Shown in pieces: positions 1-12,500 of a stretch of 40,111 nucleotides of DNA. This stretch comes from Cristatella mucedo (lineage: Eukaryota > Bryozoa > Phylactolaemata > Cristatellidae), in contig WPIO01000048.1 in the NCBI GenBank assembly GCA_009760855.2, forward strand, positions 3,110,001 to 3,150,111. Reading direction: 5' to 3'. The first letter of the stretch is position 1. Each line of letters starts with the position of its first letter. Made by a program: the position numbers and the translations under genes. The notes beneath the pieces were generated by a model. The model ran no database searches. It saw only the letters and a list, made by a program, of their open reading frames with translations, and was not told the DNA's origin.

Positions 1-833
1 GGGGCAACTGGCTGTCACATGACAAATCTGATATGTGCCGGACGCCGAACGTGGACTATTATTTCATAATGACTCTGTCAGTTAACTTAAGAAATCTTTT
101 TAGCGCACGTGACTCTATTGAAAGGCACGGTTCCTGTATGGTAAAATTGCAAACGGGGCTTCTTTAAACTCGGGCTCTCTTTTGCCCAGTTATCGCCTCA
201 AATCGAGCTTTGCCTCCCGACCGAGGTCAATTTATGAACCCTGAAAGATATTCTTGGCGATATCCCTACCGATTTGTGTTCCAGCCAGCAGTATGTGCCA
301 CAGAGCAACATTAATCGAATATATCCACGGATATTTCGCAATGGCTGTCAGACTGCAATTCTTAAGAGCAAGATGCGGAAATAGAATTTTTGGTACACTC
401 GAGACACGGTTACTTGCAATTTGAAATCTACAGCCACGAGTTAGCAGTGCTGCGACGAGGCTTACTTTATTCAAGGAAACTGACGAATAGCGAGAGCCAT
501 ATTCTCACATTTTGTTCGGCGAATGGCTAGACTATGACGAGATTACACGGCGTGGCAACAGCAGGTAATTCGGTAGCAAGGTCAGTGTCCGTTAGAAACT
601 GCCCTAAACGTCCCAATATGCAGAAGCAGGTGACTCCATAACAAGCAGTCCTAAAACTAGTGCAGCCGACCGACAGCAGCTACTGCAGGTGGAGATAACA
701 GCTGGAGGTAACTCTGACAAGCAGCCCGAACTGTATTTACGCCCAGGCAAACTGACTAGATAAGGTGTCGATTCTTCTTTCTAAATTTTTTGACAAATAA
801 ACCTGCAACTTATACACTGCAAGTCCGTGTCAG
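1..833. other. Left flank, no gene recognised
   Basis: AT-leaning unique-looking sequence. The only ORF of note (232-474, minus) has no recognisable domain and no flanking splice signals. I see no exon or complete repeat here. Confidence 0.5.
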
Positions 834-1880
834 TAATGTAAATAGAATGTATCTCCGTTTGTAAGTCCTCAAAGCCACAAAGATTATGTGGGTGTTACGC
901 AGGAGAGTTTTGTATAGCCCACTCACAGCCTAAGGGGCTGTCGATACGCATTCGGTTGCAAAAAGAAAACTCGCGCAACAAAGAGAAAATGGGAACCATA
1001 GCAGAGTCAGGAGTGCAGTTGAGGTAGTGAGTAGCACGGAAGTAGCAGCTCAGGACGGCTGAAAAGGATGAGCCGTAGTCGGCAGCAGGAGAGTAGTTGT
1101 CGTTGCATAAGAATCGTGGAAGTGAGTTCCACAGTCTAGGACCTGCAGAGAAAAAGCTTCCGTCGCCAACGGTCTTTAAGTAGAGAAATGGAACAGCTAA
1201 TTAATTGTCCATACAGGACCTGAGGGCACGAGTAGGCTGAAACTGGTGCAGCAGTTCAGCTAGGTATGGAGGAGCCAAGCCGTGGTGGGCCTTGTGGGTC
1301 AGTGTAAGAACTTTGCTCTGTATTCATTGATCAACCTGAAGCCATCCAAGCTCTTTTAGAAAAGGAGACACGCGGTCAAACCTCTGGGACTTGCAAACTA
1401 GCCTTGCAGCCATATTCATCACCAGCTGCAGAAGCCCGGTGGCTTTTGCTGGTACCCCGGCTAAAAGGGAATTAGATTAATCTAGCCAAGACAGAACTAA
1501 GGAGCTAGTTAAATTCTCTGCAAGCCACCATAGGATACAGCTCCTTATCTTAGAGAGGAATCGACGTGATGGCTAGCTGCAGAAGCAGTCTTCTAAATGA
1601 AGCTTTACAATTTGGCAGTTGAAAATGACATGAATTTCGAGCACGTGCTGGAACGCACAACGTGGTTCGCACAACAGCATCACCTATTAGAAGAGCAAAG
1701 CCTTCTAATCCAGCCACACGCTCAGGGTGTCCTATTAGCCGCAGTTTAGTTTTACCTTCGTTTAGTTTCAATAAATTTTCCGACATCCAGGATCGAATGT
1801 CAGCAAGGCAAGCATTCAGTTTCTCAGTTGCTGCAGCAGATTCCGACAGTCACTACATACAGTGAAAGTGACGATTCAGA
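834..1880 (-). mobile_element. CR1/L2-like non-LTR retrotransposon, decayed 3' part
   Basis: Read on the minus strand from about 1880 down, broken frames match the C-terminal half of a CR1/L2-clade reverse transcriptase. Around 1786 is the block WMSENLLKLNEGKTKL, typical of the region after the YADD palm motif. Near 1430-1280 come segments like QLVMNMAARLV and APPYLAELLHQF, and near 1140 a GPRLWNSLP block. Frameshifts and stops show it is dead. Its 3' region differs from the hairpin/(ATT)n tail of the other LINEs in this window, so it is a second family. A short copy of its 3' end recurs at 14640-14690. Confidence 0.75.
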
Positions 1881-1883
1881 CAT

Positions 1884-2093
1884 TGAAAATGTTGCAGAAT
1901 ACTGAATATGTTAGCAGTGATACTGATGAAGAGTTTCTTCCTAATGTGATGATTAAAGCAAAATTATATTACTAAAATGAGCTATATATTCAGTAATACT
2001 TTTTTAATAAAAAAAATTCAAAACATTGTCCATACATTTAGGGTGCGACTTATACTTGGGCGCGACTTATACTCGTAAAAATATGGTAGAGGA
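1884..2093 (+). mobile_element. Possible DNA-transposon 3' end (transposase C-terminus plus subterminal repeats)
   Basis: A short acidic reading frame (SESDDSDIENVAEY, then stop) is followed by AT-rich DNA. Two near-identical 13-bp motifs, CGACTTATACT-type, lie at 2044-2056 and 2061-2073, 17 bp apart. An acidic C-terminus and paired subterminal motifs are seen in pogo/Tigger-type elements, but the transposase core is absent and the assignment is inference. Confidence 0.35.
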
Positions 2094-2181
2094 AGTAGAA
2101 AATAGCGTCCCGTATAGAGGGCTCGAAGCAGCTGCATTACATAGGATTCAGCTGCTCACAAAGCCATAGTAACAATAATCT

Positions 2182-2907
2182 TGTAACCCAGCTCCAGGGG
2201 TCAGAGGCTATTTCCCGCCAAACCCCGCCATACTCCGGTCACGCTGCCGCTCGCCATGCCGCTGGGCTAGGGTAAGACGAGCAGCCATCAGGTTAAACCT
2301 CTTTATAATAACGCATGCGCCAACAACAACAGGGGAACTAAACAAGTCTACAGGGAGGGTCCTAAACAAAGTGCGCTATAAGGCGCGCAAGACGACGCAG
2401 CAAGCGCGAACAAACGTGTTAGTTGGTCAGTCGGCTTCCACTGCCACACCGTCGCCGGCCTCCGTCCCATCAGTACAAGCATACGCCGTAAAGAACCCGG
2501 CTAGCAGAGTATTCTGGGATAGACGGAGCAGACGTCCACAACAGTCGAGAGCTTCCGCCGAAAGACGCCAACACACGGGGGGGGGGTCACGAACACGCTA
2601 CACGGGGAACGCGGAATATACAAGTCTCAACAACGAGCGTGCTATCCAGCTCCGCTCGGGCCTTGGGTACTCGTCACCTTGCGTGCGTGGCCGCATCGCC
2701 AAAGCACGCCTGCAGCCATCCAGGTGCATAACTCGGCGAGACCGGGAGACTCCAACAGCACGACTTACTCGGCCAACTTCTCCTAACCAAGAGCCTCGGT
2801 GACCTCACATCACCGCACATCCGGCGTAGGTCAGACCCGGCCAAGCCGGTGACCCTTACCGCATTACGGCTGCCCAGTCCAAGCCAACCGAACCTAGCCT
2901 GGGTACA
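2182..2907. mobile_element. Solo LTR of an LTR retrotransposon (probably Gypsy-type)
   Basis: The element begins TGTAAC and ends GGTACA, giving the inverted TGTA...TACA termini expected of an LTR. It is flanked by the 4-bp direct repeat ATCT (2178-2181 and 2908-2911). It is 726 bp long, much richer in GC than its surroundings, and contains a TATA-like motif near 2303-2310. No internal gag/pol and no second LTR are visible, so it is best read as a solo LTR left by LTR-LTR recombination. The 143-codon ORF inside it (2371-2802) resembles nothing I know and is probably a by-product of base composition. Confidence 0.72.
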
Positions 2908-3049
2908 ATCTAGTTGCTACCGCACGTGGTCAAAACGAAACGGCTCTACAGCTCATTACGATGTCCAGCAACTCAGTCTCGAGCAGCTGTAGTCAAGAAG
3001 GACACGCGCTATTCTGAAGTAATGCCGCGGACTAGGACCATCCAGATCT

Positions 3050-3222
3050 TACAATGCCGTTATAGCCCAGGAGCTAATGCACTCGCTCTTCACCGCGGAA
3101 GTCGTGGTTTCGAATCATGCAGTAAGCAATCCTTTATTGCCAACTGCAAGCGGTCGTGAGAGCCATTAAAGCTTTTCTGCCGCTATACAATGAGGTTGTT
3201 TAATCAGCTAAATCTTTTTTAT
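3050..3222 (+). mobile_element. SINE-B copy (tRNA-derived)
   Basis: Contains a B-box-like segment near 3105-3116 (GGTTTCGAATC), followed by a body GCAATCCTTTATTGCC and a 3' end CTATACAATGAGG...AATCAGCTAA shared with copies at 27795, 29080, 29441, 30522 and 31850. The A-box part is degenerate. Confidence 0.7.
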
Positions 3223-4926
3223 CTAATTAACACCAGTCTCTGACAGTCTAAGCCGATCGGTCGCTTAACTTAGTCGACCGTCTCTGCGTGACACGCCTCC
3301 ACAGAATTCGCGGCTCGTGTTCAGCGAACTCAGCGTCACATTTTTCTGAAAAATCTTAGTTTATTTGCTCTTTTATGAGCTCAAATGTTTTTTGATCAAT
3401 TAACAGACGCATGAGAAGTGTTTCGTAGCTATGCGCGTACAAAGCGGCACAAAAACAGCATTTCAGAGACGATTAGTTGGCTGCGATGAGAGGCGACTGG
3501 GTCAAAGCCAATTCTAAGTCTGCTAGGCAACAATGTCAAGGAATATCGCACGAGGTTTTTTGTCTTCGGGATCAGCTTCTATTCCACGAAAAATTACAGC
3601 GATGTTGTTTGCAAATGTCTCTATGGGAGGCTATTTTTATCGGAGCTATGTAGTACGGCTGCCTACTTAGTACGCCTCTTTCGCTTAAAGCTCTGGCGAT
3701 ACCTTGAACAATTAGCATGCACCAAGTTAGAAATTGCTTGCTTAAAAAATCAAAGCACTGCACTCCACCTCAGAAGTTTCCCGGCTTTTTATATTCCAAG
3801 TACAGCGTTCTGTTCATGTGGTCTTAACAGGAAGTGTTGCCTCCACAACCATTTTAAATGGCTCTCGGTAAAGCCAAGATTGGTTACACTCCCGCACGCT
3901 CGATATCGGCGCCGCCCACATACTGATCTCAGGAGACGGGGTCACAAGTGCGGGCGCCCGAAAAGCTCCTGAGCAAAAAAAGCAGATAACTGCAGTGAGC
4001 AGTATCATGAGATTTGACTGTATAATTTACTGCTTGCAAACTTCTAGGAGGGAGTGAAGGAGACCGCCGCTGTACAGATAGTTTACTTTGATCTTTCATG
4101 CACTGTTCTGCTCAAAGGCATGTTTGCGAAATATGCAGAGAAAGGCTGGACAATTTTGCGAACCGCAGGCAGCCATTGTTTAAAGCCTCTTTCGACATTG
4201 TTCGGTCGAATCATTTCAGCAGCTCAAACAGGTGAAAAATAGTTTTAAAAATTCAGCTGGTTTTTAGCCAGTCATGTCACTTTTGCAGATCATTTTGCTT
4301 GCGTATAATAAGGGGGAGATGAAAGATATGCAGGCCGGTGCCAATCCGTCCGGGGCCGCCGCGAGCGTTTATTAATAATCGGCCCACGTATTAATAATCT
4401 TAGAAGGCACAACGATGGTGATCGCAGCCATGGGTGCTGAGCTAATTTGAAAATTAATACTTAAATGGCTGGCTTTTGAATAATGCAAAGGTCCAGGTGC
4501 CGGCATTCATTTCGTCAAGACTATCAACGGTAGAGGTCGTGTGCAGCCAGCCCGTGTTTATGGTGCGAGCAGTACGATTGGTGTTGTGTTCTGCTTTCGT
4601 CTGCCTAGCCTTATACCGAGGCTGCTCCTACGAATTGTCGTACTCTGAGACGCCAGTGCTGGTCACGTGACTATGCTCGCTTTCTAGCAGCTCGTGACAT
4701 TTATTCTGGGAATAACTTTACCCTGGGCCTCGGCACACGTTTGCAACATCAGCTTCCTAATAACAATAAATTTGATATGGCACCCCCATAGAACGAATTC
4801 TCTTTCTAGGCTTTTGAGATTCTTTGTCACTTCCGTTCGTAGCAAAATAGTTGGACCGTCGATCGATGACGGAAAATGCTATATCAAAGCGTCGGGCTCT
4901 TACGAAACAAGTACGAAGTATCGAAG
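3223..4926. other. Intergenic, nothing identified
   Basis: No exon or known repeat recognised. Short ORFs on both strands lack domain similarity. A direct repeat TATTAATAATC occurs twice between about 4369 and 4400. Confidence 0.5.
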
Positions 4927-5084
4927 GCGCTCTGGTTTGGCCTAGTGGTTAAGGTGCTCGCCCTCAACCAAGGTCTGGCCGAGGTAGTGGGCTCGAGCCC
5001 TGTGGCATATGTGAAGCGCCTGAATAGTGATTAAGTTCTCTTAGACGCTATACAAATGAATTATATTATTATTATATATTATAG
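4927..5084 (+). mobile_element. SINE-A copy (tRNA head, LINE-type tail)
   Basis: The head carries an A-box-like GGCCTAGTGGTTAAGG near 4939-4954 and a B-box-like GGGCTCGAGCCC near 4989-5000. The 3' part, from GTGAAGCGCCTGAATAG, carries the degenerate hairpin shared with the L2 LINEs and ends in ATT-type repeats. Closest relatives are at 14177 and 20811. Confidence 0.8.
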
Positions 5085-5890
5085 TAAGCAACTTTGAACG
5101 GGGTCATTGGTTCTTACTGTGATCGAACGATGAAGACGTCTTGTTTCAGTCTCTATCGCACGCATGTATCTTTAATCACCTTTTTTTGACAGAATGATTT
5201 CCAGGTTGCATCAGCCAGCTCACCTGCAGCCAAGTTTAACAATAAAATAACTTAATGCTAGTTGATGCACTATTTGTAGGCGTTGTATGCTGTGCTCACT
5301 CATTTTGGTCCATTTATAGCAAACTTATATACTATACAACCACAGCGAAGGCAAGTGACCCCTCGTAACATGCTCGTGAATGCCGACAAATTCAAATGGC
5401 ACTGCCATATTACTTGGAAAATGTACTTGGTGCTAAATGACTCCGACGTACTGCTCGAGCTTTGCAAAAGAACATGCACCTCATTCCTTCTTTCTTACTC
5501 TGATGTTGATGTGCGTATTTCGTCTGCATTGAGGGAAAAGGGGAATGAGCTTTAGGGCCGTAAAAGGCAAGGAGCAACAGCCTCAAAACTGCTCTGCAAA
5601 CAGACAGCGCCGATTCGAATATCCATTCGAACGCTAAGAGCAAGCAGGCGGACGTCGCAGAAGGCCAGCGTGCACCGGCAGCCTCAGCCTCAACGCCGCA
5701 CTGTCTGTCTGTCTCTACGAGTGCAGTCCCGTGGCCTCACTGCAGCCACGCCGTCTGCTTCTCGGATTCGAGAGAAAGCGCGGGCACACATGCTACTGCG
5801 AAAGTGGCCGGTGCCGACTCTCTCTGATGCCGACGCCCTCTGTCGGTGCCGACCTCTCGGTGCCGGTGCGAGAGCTCAGGAGGCCAGTTT
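5085..5890. other. 3' flank of BCCIP
   Basis: Sequence downstream of the BCCIP stop codon, presumably including its 3' UTR. I do not see a clear AATAAA on the minus strand close to the stop; an ATTAAA on the minus strand near 5170 is a weak candidate. The part right of about 5650 becomes strongly CpG-rich. Confidence 0.4.
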
Positions 5891-6560
5891 TCACTGGATT
5901 TCTTGCTTCAGTCGCTGCAAGACACCCGACAGCTTGGCACACGGCAGCAGCACGACCTCCCGCCAGGGGTCGTACAAGGCGTCGTCGTCGGTCCACTCGC
6001 CGACGGCGGCGCTGTCTCGCTCGCCTGCCACCGAGTAGCAGAAGCTCAGCTCGGCTGCCTGCAGCAGAAACAGGGGACCCGGGGCAGTCAGAGGCGAGCG
6101 TGGCCACACAGACCGGCCGGCCGGCCGAACGGACGGCGTGACGGGCCGTAGCTGCCGTAGTAGCAGCTGCTCAGAGATTCAACACAGCAGCGAGGCAGAG
6201 GCACCGCTGGCCAGGCCGTCTATCCCGAGCTGCCGCAGGTTGACCCAGCCAACGGTCGCGCAACCTCTGGAATCGAGTAAGTCGGCGAACGGCGAGAGCG
6301 CTGCACAGGCCGTCGCAGTGGGCGGCACGGCAAGCCCAGCCTCGGCCAAACGGTCGGGCCGGCAGACGGCGCAAACAGGAAACAGCCTCGAGCGGAAGGA
6401 GCAGCGCGGCTGCTGCTCCCGGGGCAGCCCAACCCACAGGTGTGGCCGAAGCGCGAAAATCCCACAATCCCACGTAGCCGAACCGAAAGAGAAACGGCGC
6501 CGTGTCGGGCGAGAGGTCGGGCTCAGCGCACCAATGGGCGTCGAGTGGACCGAGGCGACG
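5650..6560. other. CpG-rich block over the 3' exons of BCCIP
   Basis: Dense CG dinucleotides and GC-rich runs (e.g. CGGCCGGCCGGCCG near 6113) stand out against the AT-rich flanks. The block covers the last exon, intron 6 and the approach to exon 6. It creates many long overlapping spurious ORFs on both strands. Confidence 0.7.
5891..6058 (-). CDS. BCCIP: BCCIP coding exon 7 (terminal)
   Basis: 55 codons and TGA. It encodes FCYSVAGERD...EWTDDDALYDPWREVVLLP and ends LKQEIQ, the conserved C-terminus of the Bcp1-like form. The acceptor GCTGCAG|GCA follows a pyrimidine-rich tract and lies in the CpG-rich block. Confidence 0.93.
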   Translation of the reverse strand, partial: AAELSFCYSVAGERDSAAVGEWTDDDALYDPWREVVLLPCAKLSGVLQRLKQEIQ

Positions 6561-9500
6561 CTTAGGGCGGCCAAGTTACCTCGCTGAAGAACTCCTCTTC
6601 GGGATTCACGTAGAAGGTTTTGGCAGCATCCAGAGGATCCTCGGCCTCGCGGCGATACTTGTTCTTCTTCCCTTTGCTCTTCCGAGCACTGTCTCGAAGC
6701 GAAAGCTTTTTCAAAATCATGACGAAGTACTTCAGCTTGAAAGCGCCGTCTGCCTTTAAAGCATTCTTCAGGTCCTGCCTGAACACGACAACGGTCCAGG
6801 AGGCGTGACAGCTGGCCGACGGAGGCAAACGAGCGCACGAGCGCACAACCCGTCCCCTCAACGCAAAAGATCGATCGACCAAGCGCAGCAGCATCCTCCG
6901 CGTTCTCCACCCAAACAGACAGACAGCTGGTCCTCTGTTTTTCTTTTTGCACCAGTCACGCCAGGATTGAGATTCTGCCGAGCGTAAGCGCGTGCTTACC
7001 ACTCACGAGCGACTGGCGGAATTGTTTCCCACCAGCACAACGTAACTGTCCTGCTGAAAGCACTGGGGCTGTGCCGAATGCGTGCCTAGGCGCAGGCATG
7101 CCACCTGTACAGTAGTAGCACGAAAAATCCATGCATATTGGGATAAAAGTATGCTCTCATTTGTATAAGCAAGCATTTTGTTGACGGCCGGCCAGCAAAA
7201 TTTCACCACAACACATGATTCGCACCAGTTACATGCATCAGTAACAAATCGTCCGTTATATACCACCTTGGTTTGCTACTCAGGTGCAAAAACAGTGACT
7301 AGGTTTGAGTAGCATCTGGAACAGCCCCTGGTTTTTCCAACCTAGCCACAATTTTCGAAGGATATAACTTCGTAGCATCCATTTCTTAGCACTGCGAAGT
7401 AAGATTCATACTATTCGGATCATGCCCAACCATAGGCTTGTCGTGACTCTACAAATGTAAGAAATGAATGATTCGACTGACCAGAAAAAACCACCTGCCA
7501 AGTTTTCTGATTAACCAGGGATCAAATAATTATTTTAAATACTTTCTAAGTCTTAGCTCTCTCGGTTTGCCAAACGCTTGTACTAAATTGAACTATCTCC
7601 TCATATCTTCAATGGAAGTTTTGTAATACACACAGACCATCACAGTTTTTGCACCTCCGCGTTTGCAACGACCTCTGTAGCACTGCCCCATGTTTCTACA
7701 GCTCTTTTCATCAGGAAAGGTAGATGGGCGGTTTCTCACTCTAATCGCATTATCGATTTCCTGCACAGTCTCGAACCACGTCTGGCCTACGTCTGTGAAT
7801 GCACAAAACCGGATGTCTCAAACCAGGAAAATTCCCAAAGAATTGCCTGTCAGAGCAGTCTAGATGCACTTTCGAGATGGATACTAGATACATCGAACAA
7901 GTCCTACTTGCAATAGCGACAGCTATTGCAATAAACTGTCGGGCATACCGTGAACGTGCGGTGAGCAGTCGCACACGCCACAAGCTGTCACGCACGCCGA
8001 TAATTTCCAAACCCAGTCGAATCGTCCAAATAATTAATTTTACACATGCTTTAGCACCAAGTAGGCTAATCAAGGTTTCAGCATGCATAATCTGTAATAA
8101 TAATAATTGCTTTGCCATTTTTATGCTAACCATGCTAGAATTAATTGACATAAGTAGGATTCTGGATGACGATGAACCAATGGTTAATGACAAGCAAAGC
8201 ACCGTGCACGGACAAGTATACAAAAGTACACACGACATCACTCTGGGCCACTGGTTAGTAGGACCGCTGGTCAACGAAAAGCACTGAATCATGCACAGGC
8301 AAGCACGTAGAGCACGCAAAGAAGGAAAAACGAGTTCATTGGTACACAGGGACAGCTGAGCAGAACAGATGCCTCTTTGGCCGAGACTTTAATGACGAAA
8401 AATCCATGCAGGTGGTGTCAGATGCCAGTTGCGAGTGCTAGACTTTCGGTGAACTGTAGCTCCCATCACCAAACGATTTCAATTTAGTGAGAGGAATTGC
8501 AAAACGACTGAAAACCAAGGAAAGGGGGCAAGCACATTGGAGAACCAAGGAGATTGGATATTTAGACTGATGCAAGCCAATGAATCAACCTGTAGGCCAG
8601 AGAAAAGACTTTGAAGTAATAACAGTAAAAATAATAAGATATTTGTACAACACTCTGTAAGAACTGAGTATTTGTTTAAGAACTTAAAGGTACGCTAGAA
8701 AAGAAGAGCCTCGGTTGGTGATAACAGTCAAAGCGTCAGTATACATGCACACACTAAGGACAATTCGCACGGATCCAGAAAATGCCGTGAGCAACAGGTT
8801 TAGAGCTTTAGCTTCTTTTTAAATGCCATCACACCAGTCGCGAGTGACTTCCAGGCTCTGGGAGTATACGAGTCATACAAAAGAGCTACGTTCTCCAAAG
8901 GCTTTGAGGTGGGTTAGAGCCACAGCAAAATGACTTGAGCAAGATGAGTTGGTGGTGCGATTCCTAAGCTTGAGGACTTGACAGTAGGCAGTTCAGATAG
9001 GCAGTCTGAAGCAAGGAGAATGAAGTGACCTAAAAGTGAGTGACAAAACCTTGAAGTCGATTGCTGCTTGATTAGGAACAAGTGCAGATGGTTGAGAAGT
9101 CGTGTAATAAGGCAATGGCAACATTTACGAGAGACAACCTAAGAGCTACACGGCTTTGCACAAACTGCAAGCTCTTTACTGCATAGACCGGATCGGCCTG
9201 CGAGCAGTGAGTAAAGGAAGTCGAGATGGGATGTCATAAATGCACGGACCAACTTGGATGTGGTATCCCTGCCTAAACCGGCCAAGATTCTGAAATTCTA
9301 CATGAATGAAAATGGGCAGACATGACTACGTACGAAGCTGATGTGATCGTCTAGTAGAAGGCCACTTTAGAACAGGACACCCAGATTGCATGCAGATGCT
9401 ACAGGAGATAGGCTGACGGCAGCCATGTTGAGGGATAGGTTTTCCAATTTCTGATTAACGCTAGGGTTGGCCCATAACTAATAAACTAGGGTTGGCCCAT

Positions 9501-12500
9501 AATTAATAATTTGGTGATATCGTCATTCAATTTTAGAAAGCTTGCTGCCATCCAAGTGCGAATGCCAGCAATACATACGAAGAGAGGAGAGAGAGTTTGC
9601 CGAGCTGGAAGGCAGGGGGTCAAAGCAAAGGTCATTGCATAAAAATTAAACCCAGCACTTTTCAAGCATCGGTGGCATATCGAAGAAAGAAATTAAAAGC
9701 AGCAGAGCTGCTGTGCCCTAGTCGTGGTCCATCAGTTTATTTAGAAATGATGACATGTTGCCAGCCAATGTCAGCAATAATAATACTGTTAATATATATG
9801 CATAGCGCCCCTAGAGAGCTTTCTCTCTTTCTAGGGAACATCACACGACGATACATGCAGCAAGGGAGTTGAGATTTTGATGTGATGAAAGGCAGGAGTG
9901 GATCAAGCACATATACAGCATACAGCTGCTGGTCATATGCATAAACATGAAAGATCAGATTGTGCTTGGCGATTACATCAGCAAGAGGAAGAGTTTAAAT
10001 TGTGAAAAGAAGTGAACGCGGTGCAAAGACCCCTGGGGCACTGCGTACTTCAGCGGCTCCTCGGATTACTGTTGCCCCACTGACATCAATTCTCTGAAGT
10101 ATCCTACTGAGATATGACTTAAACCACTGCAGAGCCACAAAAGTCAAGGCAAAATGAGAGGTACTTAAGAAGGAATCACTTAATAATAATAATAATAATT
10201 CACTTGATAAAGCACCCTCAGAGAACTTAATCTCTCTCTAGGCGCTTTACATTTGCTGTAAAGTGAAATTGGTGATCAATAGTTTCAAACGCAGCCAAAA
10301 AAAATCAAGCAAAACAAGCAGAGACACTCTACTTGAGCCTGCACTCCAGAAGTCGTTTTACACACTCACGGTAGTGCTGACTCGGAAGTGATTAGCTCTA
10401 AAATCTGACTGGAACTTGCTAGGTTTGAAGTTTTGAGATAGGAGTTTAGCTGGCCAGCCACTACTGGTTCCAGTGTTTAATAGGAACGGCAGTATGGAGA
10501 CTTGGCCGAAATTGCTTCTGCTCTGCTGGTCTATTATTGCCTTCTTAATGAGTGGCATTACAACAGCCTTCTTGAAGGATCCAGAGACAAGACCCGAGGC
10601 TAAGGGCATAGCTATTCTGTCAATTTTGCACGGCAGAAACTAATCTGAGCATCTCAGAAAGAGAACAGGGGGATTGGGGTATAGAGGGCTAGTAACAATC
10701 TTAGACTGGGAGATGAACTTCAAGATGAGGTCACTAGTGGCAGGCTTGAAGGTGGCCATTGAGGTGGCTCAAGAAATTCTGAGACAGCAGTCCAGTGGTG
10801 ATGTTATCAAAGTTGCTGACAAAGAAGCCAGAGAACCGAACCGCTAGATCGCCACAGGGATCGCTGGGTAAGGTGCTGACCTGGGAACTGTTAAGGAGAT
10901 GGTTGATGGTCGACACGAGCATTTTTGGATTAAGCATCTGTGATTCGACGTTTTTATAGAAACTGAACTTCGGTAGGATCCACTGGGAGCATATGAACAA
11001 AAGCTACAGTCTCTTAAAGAATTTGTGATTGCTTGAGGCACAGCTCAGCGACTTGAGTAGAAAGAGTGGCTGGTGCGATTCCTAGCTTGATAGGGAATTG
11101 GCTCCAAAAAGCCTAGAAAGAGATCAAGTTCTCTGAGAGTGCTACACAAATGGATTATTATTATGTTGATGGAAGTCAGTCCTGATTTTGTGTATACTTT
11201 CTTTAACTTGTACTCAGTAGTCTTGCTTTATATCTGTAGTACACCTTAAAGCTATCTGGGAGAGGGCGTACAGTGTGCTTAATCAAACTCGTCCAGAACG
11301 TCGGCTACTGTCGTGATGCATCACTCCACCAGTGACTACAGGTCGGATGGAGTACTAAGCAGCACGGGCGAGGACGATAGTTTCGTGCTGACAGCATCAA
11401 TGTAGAGGGTCTTGAGGTTTTGCAATTCACATGTGATTCGGAATGCAGAGGACACAACTTCAAGCTGAACGAGGTCCGCAAGTAGTCAGATGTGTCGAAT
11501 TTGGTAATCATATGAGTTGACAGCATATCGTGGGATAATATTTAATCGAGTGTGTGACATTTGCTGTGAGTGGGACCATGCATTTCAACCAAAAGAGAAA
11601 ATAAGTCAATCTGTCAACGGAATTCGGATAACAAAATTGAAGCACACATGCACGAAGGACGACTTAAACAGAATTAGCAAAAATGAGGAACATGTGAGTT
11701 TCAGCAAAACCAAGCCCCAGCCCAATATCTCTGAGAGCCTGCCATCGTGATGGTGACTACCTGACATACTTCCCTGATCATACGAGAAACGCACCCTCAA
11801 ACTTCACAGCAACTGCTGCAAGCAGGAGGCCTACTTAAACTCAGCGAGGCGCAGATGAGCACGCTGCACACATAGCAAGTTGGGGCACACTAGGTATAGC
11901 AGCAGTAGAAAGGCTCTTAGCCTATGCTAAGCATGAGCGGCTACATTCACTAGGAAGGCGACAAAGCAGTACAAGTGCATTCCGGCTCTAGCCCAAGGAT
12001 GGATGGCACGGGCAGCAGTGGAGCGGCAAACCATCCATCAATGCTGACTCGCCAGATTTTTTCAACAATCAGATGGCAGCTGCAAGTTCACTGCCACATC
12101 CATTATTGAGTCCACAATTTCGTAGCTTCACAATTGTCCTTACGGATAGCTATCGCCTAAGCACGCACTCCCCCCCCCCCGAATAACTGTCGCGAGATGG
12201 CAGCCACACATAAAACTGGCACCAGCGCAAGCAACTAAACTCCCGCAAGGGCAGGTTGCCCATTGCAAGCAAACATTGCCGCAATCATCCCTATAAATAA
12301 GAAAAGCTACAAAACAAGGATTAGCACAGAAGGGGTGCTGACAGGGCTAAAGCGCAGAAGAGCATACTACTCACTGAAGACTATCAAAAGTTGGCAGTGC
12401 AATCCTAGGTGGTATGTTGATGAATCGCTCGTTGACAAGAAATCCCACATCGACAGCCTTACCCAGCACTTCCTTCAGCTTTTGTTGCAGGTCAGGAGTG

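Larger units (their letters stand above)
8615..11045 (-). mobile_element. Long decayed L2-like LINE with most of the reverse transcriptase
   Basis: Reading downward from 11045, minus-strand frames follow an L2 reverse transcriptase in order: VSTLPSDPCGDLA near 10870, FKKAVVMPLIKKA near 10560, an HHST-like HFRVST near 10390, SLLVLLDF near 10300, LQWFKSYLS near 10130, AVPQGS near 10040, and a degenerate palm box YAYDQQLY near 9935 (canonical YADDTQLY). After an interruption come the IRTWMAA block near 9560 and the C-terminal part down to about 8800. Stops, frameshifts and two insertions make it a fossil. A tandem duplication lies at about 9461-9510. Confidence 0.8.

Noticed and set aside
2371-2802. 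143-codon plus ORF
   Set aside because: Lies wholly inside the solo LTR, starts at GTG and resembles no retrotransposon protein.
5793-6151. Arginine-rich ORFs on both strands
   Set aside because: All are shadows over BCCIP exon 7 in CpG-rich DNA.
6179-6952. 257-codon minus-strand ORF, the longest in the window
   Set aside because: It overlaps BCCIP exon 6 in a different frame and runs through intron 6. The BCCIP frame has family similarity and proper splice sites; this one does not. It is a product of CpG-rich composition.
7750-8319. 189-codon minus-strand ORF
   Set aside because: No domain, overlaps an equally long plus ORF, and its start lies in L2 3' sequence.
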